DNA of 64,000 bases. Origin: Campanula takesimana. Taxonomy: Eukaryota; Streptophyta; Magnoliopsida; Asterales; Campanulaceae. Both the position numbers and the translations under genes were made by a program. Below are positions 32,527-43,783 of the stretch, in pieces. Location: positions 62,001 through 126,000 of the forward strand of contig JAOWBW010000322.1 of the NCBI GenBank assembly GCA_026119855.1, written 5' to 3'. Numbering within the stretch: position 1 is the stretch's first letter; every line of letters begins with the position of its first letter. The notes beneath the pieces are model-generated. The model saw only the letters and a program-made list of their open reading frames with translations, searched no databases and was not told where the DNA came from.

Positions 32527-35500
32527 TCAATCCTCGACGACATATCGATTCCTCCTAGCTCCAAACGCGAATCTCTGCATAAAAGAGAAGAACGAGTTAT
32601 GAGGATATAAAACAAGAACATATTACCACGATGAATAGGTAGATAATTCCTAATTTTATCTTGATTCGATTAAATGTTTGGTAGTATTTCTTCGCTTAGA
32701 ATTAAGAAAGCCCCCCCCCCCCCCTCTCCCCGGAATTTGCCATCCCAAGATGGTTAACTTCGATCTTTCTAACTAGGAGTCTTGTGTGAAGTAGTTCAAA
32801 AGGAAGTAACGAAAAAGAACAGAAGCAATGTTAAAATACTTAACCGAGAATATTTGGGAGTAAGCTTTTAATCCGGTGAGGAAGCGAATGTAAGTTGGCC
32901 TTGTTGATCCACTGGTAGGAATAGATCTTATACTTGGGACCAGGTCCTTTGCTACCTGCACATAATCGACAAGCATAGTATTAACTAAAACGAGGGGTAA
33001 ATCAATCAAGAAATCCACACGACACACACATATATCCAAAATTATGACTATCCATGCAATTTCTCTCCTCATTTTACACTTTTCTTTTTGCCCTATGAAT
33101 GCAACAATCAGATATTATTCCCTTCTCTGTCCTGATAACTTTTCAAAGAATGCTTATAGGTTCATGTCCAAAACCATGATATTGCTTGTTGCTTATACAT
33201 TTCAATACACGCCAAATAAATATTTTTCAGGAATGGTGAGGCAATTGTGATTGTATTTAAGTATAAATGTTACTACGTTTGTCCCAAAATGAATGTCAAC
33301 ATTTGCTGAGAGCAAATGTTGACATTCATTTTGGGACGGAGGGAGTAGTAGAAAAGGTCCTACAGAAATCATTGTGGTAAACCTAGCTCTACAAATATCA
33401 ATGACGACTAGAATGATAATCAAGCAAGAAGACAACTTTAAGGGAGTGTTTGGTAGCATTAAGCACTTGATGCTTGATGCTTAATTCACTGCATGGTGAT
33501 TTGGAGGTAGGGTGCGTTTGATAACATTGAGCGCTAGATGTAGATGTTGGGTGAGGCTCTTAGTGATTAAGCAACGATTTTGATTCTCAATCATTAAGAG
33601 CATGTTGGAACTTTTCAGGCGCGTTTGATAACACTAAGCGCTAGATGTTGATGTTGCGTGAGGCTCTTACTGGTTAAGCAACGATTTTGATTCTCAATCC
33701 TTAAGAACATGTTGGAAATTTTCAGGCTCGATGGAGGAACCAAACCAAACACACTACCTCCAAATTACCCTGCAGTGTATTAAGCATCAAACATCAAGTG
33801 CCTAATACTACCAAACACAACCTAAGTTTCAAAAGTATATGTTTTCCATCAAGTCAAGGTTATGGGGATCAAAGACGTGATTGAAACTGCCGCTCAAATC
33901 TTTGAACAACAAGAAGAAGCTTTTACCCTGGGAATTGATGTCGACAGGAGAAACAAAGCCATAATGTTAAACAAGCAGTGCGAGTAGTCAAAGAACGAAT
34001 AAAAACAGTGATAAATCCACTACAGTTGCCATTCTGCAGGATTATCTACAAGCTTTTGAAAGCTAAATGAAGAACACAAAATTTCAGAGAAGGGAACTTC
34101 CAGAGGGAAATAGAATGTAAAAGCTATGATACGAGAAACCTTTGAACCAAATTTAATCCCTTGCCCCAATCCTTGTCAATACTTTAAGCAAGTTTGGAAA
34201 AAAAAAAAATTGGAAATCATTTTTCATTTTTCAGATGTAACACTATTTAATTTGCACTCTATTGGCTATTGTCTACAATGCTGACGTTCTTCAAAAAGTA
34301 CCTTTTCAAGGTATGTGACTACTCCTTAAGGAAACCCTAACAGACTTTGTTCAAATACTTAACCAGAAAGGCTAATGACTTCCTTATGATTAGGTCAGTG
34401 CATGCACATACACAAACATACAAACTTCCTCACACAGTAGCGAAGCCAGAAATCTATTAAAAAGGGGCAAGATCATTTTGACAAAAAATAAACAAAATAA
34501 AAAGGGGCAAAATATTTTTTTATTGTATATTTTCATTTACAAAAATGAGGGCAAATTTTCATTCTTTACACTAACCCTAACAGACTTTGTTCAACCTATT
34601 TCTTCTTTTAGCTTACCTTTTTTTTTTCTCACGTGTTCTCTTTCGCGATTACATATGAGGATCCATGTTAGTCGACTCCAATATATTTTGGGACCAAGGC
34701 TTTGTTATTGTTGTTGTTGTTGTACACTAAAACCCATTAATTTAGATTTATTTGGCAAATTTTGCACAGGTATTTTTTAAAAAAAATCAAATGGAGGCAG
34801 GTGCCTCCATCGACTTATGGGTGGCTCTTCCCCCGCTCCCACACACAATACACATCGTGGACCGTACTTCGTATGACCGCGTCAATAGTAGCTCGCTGCA
34901 GTTGCACACAAATACAGAGAAAGAGTCCATACTCCGCTTCTTCGTCACTTTGTGTGAAGTGCTTCATAATCTAATTCATCTCTTGTCAATTTGTATCTTT
35001 ATTCCACAATCAATTTCTAGACCTCGACTTTCCACCATGTGGGAAGCCGGACAGAAACGAAGGAGGAAATTGCAGTTGAATGTACTGATGGTGAAAATGG
35101 TGGCGTGACGATCATGACACAGCAGTTGGTGAGTGAAAAAAGTAAAGTAAGAGAAAGTTACGGCGTTGGTGGGAGCCCGAGCGAAGGTCGGGGAAAAGTG
35201 AATGGATAGGTATAGTAATTCTGCCTAGAGCAGCAATAAGAGTTTAGCTCTATACAAACAGCACGCTAATTTGACCTTTTTCCAGAAGCCCCTTGCCATG
35301 TTTGTGCTACCAATTATTCGATTGACATTCCACATCAGTGGTTGTAATTAGGTTTCATAACGGAAAGAAAGAGGAACATGAGCAGGATGGCGGGAAAAAG
35401 AAGAAAAAAGTAGGGTGGTGGCACTGAAAATAGAGGCAAAGTACAATGGGTTAAGTTTAAAATGGCATTTTGGCCTAAGAAATAACACAAAAAATTATAT

Positions 35501-38500
35501 GATCTACTCGATAATGCACTTGTAACTCTGGCGCTAGTGAATTATAAAGATTGATATATAAATTGAAGTGGAATGACCCCTTAAGAAAGTTAATCCATGA
35601 CGGTCCGTGCTACTTCACAAAAAGGAGAAATTCTCACCACATCTGCTGGTTCTGCCAAAACGTTAATGAAGAATTTGGCCTGCACCACATATAATGTTCT
35701 TTTCAGGACAAGAATCTTACTAATGAGGAAAAAAAGAAAAAAAAAAGTGTTAAACATATTTCACCTGCTTTGTGTTAGCACCAGACATAAGGAGATCTGT
35801 TGTAACCATTCCAGGCTGCGAAGCAAATAAAGAAATGTAGAAATAAAGATATCAGCTCGCATATAAGCATGAGTAGAAACTCTCATGTAGTAGTACTCTC
35901 AACTAACTATAAAAAGTAGAGCTATCAAAACACATCATGTTTAAAGCACATCTGTTGACGTGAGTATAAGGAACCATACCGATAAGTTATGTACAATAAC
36001 ATTCTTTACTTCCTCCATTTGCAGCTCTGCCTGTAGAAAAGATCAGATGCTTAATGACATGGAAATATTTATACTGGTGCAGTGTGCCCACAAATACATG
36101 TAATAAAAGAGTTTCAGCACTTTAAATAGTTTAGGAAAACAATTACAGCTTTACGACATTTGTGAAACAGACTATATTCAGCCAAGGTAGTGATCTGCAA
36201 GCACGTAAAATGAAGAGACCAAATTCTGAAGCAAACTTCAACATTTTCCCATGACAGACAAAAGCTACTAGTTAAATATTATACAATGCCCTCAATTTTG
36301 AATATACTGAGACATCTAACTACACTTCATCAGTTGAAATATAACATCTTTCGAAAAGTATTTCAGGAAATTTTGGAGTCTGGTTGCACAGATTATCTTT
36401 TACCTGAAAAAATAATTTTCTAAAATATTATTGGAGTGATTAAACTCCTAGCCAAGGCTGATATACAGTCCAAGCAGAAATTTCCAAGGACAACAATACC
36501 AAATTTTTCCAAGCACAGCAAGCAACTTTCAATTCCAAACCTAATTACAATGATAAACATTATATCAATTTTTAATCCCTAGAAGCTTAACCATATTTGT
36601 ATTGTGAGATATATGTAAAGGGCTAAAGGCCAATCTTTCCAGATCCGCGGATTACGTCCCGATGCGCTACATATGAGTCGCGGATTAAGTTTTGATACTT
36701 AATGCCTCCATGAGATTGGACAAGGTCCATGGAGAAAACATACTCTCAGCCCGGGAATTACCAAGAAGTAGTGGCTTGGAGGATTGAGTAGCGCAAATGC
36801 CACATGATCCATTCAGAGATCAACATGTGGCCTTAGTTAACTGGATAAGGAAGAATTGCGGAAGTGGTCCCCAAGTTTGACATGTGGCAGCACATCACAT
36901 GCTCGTACGTTTCAACCAATAAAGGAATGGCACCTTGTGGTACGGACCGCACGTGACCTATCACATGCGCGGTACGGAACCCACCAGCCATCACCCATAT
37001 ATATTCAGCTCATTCCATTTTGGTGAGCTACAGTAACTTCCTCAAGAAACCATTATTTCCGCAACCCTTGTCTCTTCCTAAAGTTAGCTAAGTCCTCTAT
37101 TCTCACTCCTCTTCTCTTCTAAGCCTTGGTAATTGTGTAACGCCAGATTCAACCCAACACCTATTATACCTTAGAAAGGACTACCTACCTACACTATGAT
37201 ATTAACATAAAGCATCCTAAATGCCGCAATTACAAATTCATCAAAAATACTTTGGTTACACAGCAAAAATCAGCTTGTAGTTATCCTATACTCCCTCTGT
37301 CCCACTCGAATTATGATTCTTGGTCAATCTAATAATAGTTTGACCAATAATTTGAAGAAAAATAATGATGCAAGTAAAAATTTAAAAATTGTATCACAGT
37401 CACTAATAAATTCAATAACTATTTTTAGATTTTCATTAAGATAATTATGTTTCTTCAAATTATTGGTCAAAATATAATTAGATTGACCAAGAATCCTAAT
37501 TCGAGTGGGACGGAGGGAGTATACATCAAATACACTATGAGGTTATTACACCATTGAAGAAACAAGTTCACAGAAATTAAGACTTAAGAGTAACTGGTAA
37601 AAGCAGAATAACCTATGCGCAATTGTGCAGCAGTACAGTTCTTCATTGCAATCTTGCAACCCTGCCTTAGAACTGAGGACACAACCTCACATTTTTCCTA
37701 GGTAAACTTGCATACATTACACTCTTCCCAAATCCAACAGTTAGGGAGCCTTTTGCTTATGTTTGAACATTCGTTTTTAACTTTTTGCCAGTATTTTCAA
37801 TTCAACCATGTGATTGACTGGCCATGTACAATTATTCTGTAAGGCCTGTTATATCAGTAACTCTGAGAAACAAATGATTGGTAAAGAAAATATGGGTAGT
37901 TAACCAATGAATTCCCTTGCCGAGTATTTTATGAGAAAAGAAAAGGCGTCAAAGGCATTATAGAAGCAATTAGACATCAGAAGACTAGTTAAAGTATCTG
38001 CCTGTAATGATTTTGTTAAATGCACCACACTTCTCTTAGTCGCTCCATACGCAGCGAACCTGGGAAAATAAGAAGGAAAGCAAGAAAGTTTGTTAGTGGG
38101 TGGTTTGAAGTTGACGAACGGTGTTATTCAAAACAGGTGGCTCACATATCACAGGAATTGACTGACTATTAAGCCATTTGCGTGCTAGTACAATGCATTA
38201 TACTCCCTCCATCCAAAAATGATCTTCATACTTTTTTGGCCGTTACTACGAATAACTTTGAGCAATAATTTTAGGTTGATTTAACTATCCGAGTGAAAAT
38301 CAAAAACTTGTTATTGATACACCATCAACAATACTATCAATAACAAATTTAAGATTTTCATTAGGATAGTTAAATCAATCTATAATTATTGTAACGGCCG
38401 AAATAGTATGAAGATCATTTTGGGACGGAGAGAGTACTAGATTGTGTAGCTTTTTTGGACATGAAGATTTGCAGACTGCAGTGTGAACTCAACATTATAG

Positions 38501-41500
38501 TCTTTCTGTATGCTTTACATTCTTCCTCTATTCTACAACTCCCCTCCACCCCCCACCCCCCGCGTCCCAATAGAAGAGTAACATTTGATTAAAAACACAA
38601 ATTAAGAAAATGGCTTGACCGACTACTAATTCTCTAAATTGCCCCTCAAAACCATGTGGCAATATTTGAATTTGTAATACACAAGAGAATGAAGGTTAGT
38701 TTAGTATATTTGTTGTAGAAAAGTTTACACAAAGAGAAATGTCACTTTAATGGAACAAACGGAAAAGAAACACACCTCTTCTATTGAAATACAGAAGTGC
38801 ATAATATAGAAGTGCGTATGTAGCATTGCGTAAAGGAAGTATATCCTTCTAAGTAAATAAAAAAAGTTTTATAGTACATATATTAGACATGCATTATTTT
38901 ATGGAATTGAATGTTAGCTACTAAAAATAATATGTTAACAGGATAAGTGTGGATCTAATGCAAATGTTAAGACGGATACGTGGTCAAACAAGAAAAGATA
39001 GACACATTCTGCAGTTAATAGATAGTATGAATCTATCAACATCAACCCACCAGAAGGGAGGGGGGGGAGCTACTAGCATGGACATATGTAGAAAAAATCA
39101 ATTTTGGAGAATCATAACCTATGATAAACCCACCCCAAGTATGGTATGTATTACGACGAGAAAGATTCTTGTAGGCGACCGTAAGTGATTGGAACTAAGG
39201 CTGAGTTGAGTTTATCCAAACAAATATAAGGTGACTCAAGATAATGCAACCTTGACACCAGAAAATTTTAGTTACACTTGTGAGAAAAAACGTCCCAGAC
39301 CGGTCATCATAAGCTGATCGAACATACAATGCTATTTGTATGGCTGATGGAAGGTGCAATATCAGTAGCACCACGATGTAGGAGTTATGTAAAGTGGCAC
39401 CCACTCCGTTAGTATGAAGGCTTTTTGGAGATGCTCAAAAACATATTCGCACGGGCTAGGTTTAAAGTGGACAATACCATACTAATGTGGAGACAGGTGG
39501 TAGTTGCAGTCCTAACAATATTGACATGTTGTAGAAGGACCTTGAAACAGCTAGGGAGTTTGATCACTTCACTAGAATTTTAAGGTAGCCAGAACAGTAA
39601 GAAAATACCAAGGCAAAAATCCAATATAGCAAACTGAACATATACAAAATTTATTTTTATTTTCAATTCATATCTTTTCTTTCTTTTTACTGGGAAGTTT
39701 GTCAAAGATGACCTTGAAAGAGCAGCGTAATTAGTCAAATAGGTTTACACGTGATGCAGAAGACTAAGATACCTGGGGGTTGGCCTTCCATCAGAACCAG
39801 CTCCGTCAATATTAAATATATGCCCTCCTCGAGGCTGGTTTAGCATCATCTTGATTGCCTATACAACAACCCAATGAGAAAAAAGGTTTGACAAACGCCA
39901 CTTGCAAATTTTTAAAGCTAATTACCTCACGACAACATATCATCAAACCGAGGGTGTTTGTGGTGACAACTTCTCTGCATTAAAAGTTGAGTTCAACTGT
40001 TAAACAACCATGGTTACCAATGTAGTTGAGCAGAAATTAAGATGCTCACATAAGATCTTCATCTGAAGCTTCCGCTAGAGGTTTGAAGCTATATGCATTT
40101 GATCCCGCATTGTTAATCTGCATTTTTCTCAAGATGGTGTAAAATTAAGGAGGGGATCAATTTGACCCAGTAAAAATGTTCATTCCAATTCGAAGTAAAT
40201 CAAACAAAAATTATCATCTACAAAAAAGAATTGAACAACCATGTTAAACTGGGTGAAACTAAGGTTTTGTGTTTCCATACTACCTAAACTAGTTGTAATA
40301 CCACAACCCACATCAGGTGGGTGTGGGAAATAGAAGGTACCGTATAAGTGGCCACCTACTTCCATTTGGTTTTAGGATTAAGAGTAGCCTATAAATGATT
40401 GTAATCCTTTCAGTTACACACGGAGAGATTAAAAGAAGAGTTTTTAAGCAGCAAATGCTTCGTTTCTTGAATTGTTTGTAAATCCATGTTTTTCCTTCAT
40501 TTGTTTGTTGTTTCCCTACCTGATAGCAATGTTTTACACCTAAAGTTTCCCTCTCACAACAGCTATTTCAGTAACTTATCTTTGATTTTGTACATATAGT
40601 TTGCTTACTTCTTCTTTATATACTCCCTTCTTCCTCCTATTTCAGGTAAACTTCTTGCTTTATCTTCTTTCTACTGAGTCTTGTTTCTATCAACTGAAAG
40701 AGAAAGTCTTTTCAAGCTCAATCCCTGACGCGTCAAGTCCAGGAATGCATGCCATGTCTCAAAGATAATAAATCCATATAAGCAGAAACACTGATTATGA
40801 GATTTGAAGGATATGAAAGTAGTACCCATATATCAATGTATTTCAGGCTATCTTTTGCAAATTGAACTAGGTTTTTCACATCATTCCCATCTCGAACATC
40901 ACATTTCGTACCCTGAAGAGGAAGTAGCAATAGTCAGACTTGAAAATAAAGAGCGTCTAAGCATAAGCATAAGAGGGGAAAGAAATTAACCAAAAAAAAA
41001 AAAAAAAGAGGGGAAAGAAAATACTAGTGAAAGTAGAGAGAACAAGAAAACAAATGTATTTCATTCAATCAAAAAGTGCTGGGAAGGAGGTACCCACACA
41101 TGCTGCTCCCCAAATTCCCCTCTCAAGTCCTGAAGAGCAGAGTCGACTCGTTCAGCTGTAAAAACCCATTTAACAGGTCAACTATTTACTATTGCAAGCA
41201 AAGATAACATCATCCGCCATAGAAGATACTAAGCTGGTGTGATGACATTACCCTAAGAAACATGCATTAGTAACAGAATAAATATATTGGCATGGAAATT
41301 TAAATGATTTTTTATCAACAAACACACATTTGTGATTGAAGGATAGGTGCCAAAGAGCCACACAGTGGGCATAGGACACGGCACCGTCCAATTCATAGGT
41401 GGTAATTGTATACACACTGCAGTGACCATCCGCATATCATAGCCCACAGTAGCCTTAAAACGAGACGGCCAAGGCATCGTGGTTGAATACAAGACATGTC

Positions 41501-42418
41501 ACGCACTATCTAACCCCAAAATATGACTCCAACATTTTGATCATTGATGAGTATGGATAGGAAGCTGGAAACCATACCATAGCCACATTGTCCAATGACA
41601 CTAACAATATAGCCTAGCTATTGTCTTTAAGGAAAACTGCACAAACAAGCCCTTTATATGCACTATGTAAAAATGCCAAGGAGTATAGGAACATTAACGA
41701 AAAGTCTTACCGACAATCAACAATGAAGAAAAAGAAAATGTTAAGGAATATTATATATTCCTAGCACATATTGTAATTACCAAACATAGAGATTGTATCT
41801 TGTACACCAAGTTAGATTATTCTAGAATATTAGTTTCCTTATTGTATTAGTATTCCTAATTAGATTAGGACTCTAGAACTCTCTTTGTACTCCTATAAAT
41901 ATGTATTGCTAGTATCAATAATACTTGAGTCATTCATACAATATTATTTGAGTCTCTCATATTAATTATCTCTCTCCATGTATGATTGGCTCCGACTATC
42001 TCTTTCTCTAATCCTTGACACTAATCCTTGACAGAAAAGAGTCAGCATCCCAAGATAATAGATGAAACCAAGTTGAATTGAATTACTGGTCCCCTCTGTG
42101 GATCCTCCAAATATATGAGCAATGGAGCATAAACTAACATTAGAGCTGGAAGCCCAGGTAATCCAACCCAAACCAGGCATAACAAAGACTCTTTATCTGG
42201 ACGCCAAGAAGGAATAAAACGAAACACCCTCATGGGATACTTACCAAGATGCCACTGTTCTTAGACAACAAACGATTGAAATCAGATTCATGCATAAGCT
42301 GAATAAGCACATGTTTACCGTCAATGTGACCCACCTTATACATAGCTTTTAGGCCAACCTTACCCCTCCCCCCCCCCCCAAAAAAAAAAATAATAATAAT
42401 AAAAAATAAAAATAAAAT

Positions 42419-42459
<41 letters not shown>

Positions 42460-43747
42460 AAAAAAATACTCGTAAATAATTGCAAGTTCCATAGAAAAAG
42501 TGCGTATGGGAGAATTTTCCCAACAAGGGTGAAATTAAAAGTTTTTTTTTGCAAGAGTAGCAGTCAGATCTTTGGAAAACTAAATTGTTGGTTCTCATTC
42601 AAATGGAAAGGATGGTAAGAATCTTTAAACAATCCAGCAAAGGATTTGGATTGAGTAAGGGATGACTCTGTGCACAAACAGAGGCGCAATTAGGGTTGGC
42701 ATCATTGGAAGATGGGGTAAGTGTAGAGTTGCGGCGCCAGGATTAACAGCAGACATGGGCCCAAATGCGAAGCTGTGGGTTGATGGCCAGCGGCTACCAA
42801 AGCCATGCACGTCAATTTTCCAGCCAAAAGGCCAAACCCTAGTTAGGGTTACAACACTCGGTGATCAACCTCAATTCGCACATTATAGGAGGGGGTCAAA
42901 ATGATTTTGACTGGCCGCAACCTCCTTCTACCTAGTTTTATACGCTTCTTTCACAGGAATACTATTATTCAACTAAATGTATGGAGAGGGAAGTATAAAA
43001 GTCTAATATAAAGCATGAACCAGAAATCAAGCTAAAAATACAGGAATGACCATAACTTCTAAATAGAGATCGTAAACGTTTTTTCAGTCTTAACATCTCA
43101 TATGGCAATGAAGGATGTTGGCTTAGTAAAGGACATTCTATGACCCTTAAATAATTTTTATTTTTATTTTTATTTTTATTTTTTTTTGGGAAAGGGGGGA
43201 TTTAAAAACAAGAAACAACAAACATTTTAAACTCTCAATTCTGAGATTTCTTTGACATATTAACACAACCTAAAACTCTACCATAACACATCTTTAAATG
43301 GAAGGTTTGGAGCAGAAGCCACTTCCATACCTTCATTATGTTCCACACATCTACATATTCAGCACAATGCAAGTAACTAATACAGTTATTTATTAACTAG
43401 CTGAAAGTCCAAACAGATATGAGAATACAAACGAAAAGTTATGTAAGTAACATCATGCTTAAGCTACATAAGTTCAAACCCTGACAAAAAACTTCTTTGT
43501 AGGAAAGGACTTGGTACAGATTTAAGTATCTATTTACCAGATCTGGAGCAAATTACAACATTGTCACCAGCTTTAAGAAACTCTTTAGCCAGCGCATAAC
43601 CAATTCCTGAAAACAGAAACTTGGACAGAATGAAAATATAAATTCCAGTTTAATAATAATAAAAGAAAATAAAAATATTGTACGCAAAAGAATAGGTTTA
43701 TTTTGCTCTAAATAGAAAATCAATGTCCAGAGCTCTATTAGAACATA

Positions 43748-43783
<36 letters not shown>

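Noticed and set aside
34478..35108. Open frames of 100 and 118 codons in NOL intron 11
   Set aside because: No domain and no splice support; one includes the (TTG)n tail of a retroposon. A CAGTAGCGAAGCCAG word at 34,436 resembles a hAT end, but no partner end or 8-bp duplication was found.
38949..39188. An extra NOL exon or separate gene of 79 codons
   Set aside because: It is on the opposite strand to NOL, and NOL phases are complete without it. The only resemblance is to a LINE RT motif.
40180..40365. Minus-strand frame within NOL intron 4
   Set aside because: It lies between exons with correct phases and carries no SDR motif.
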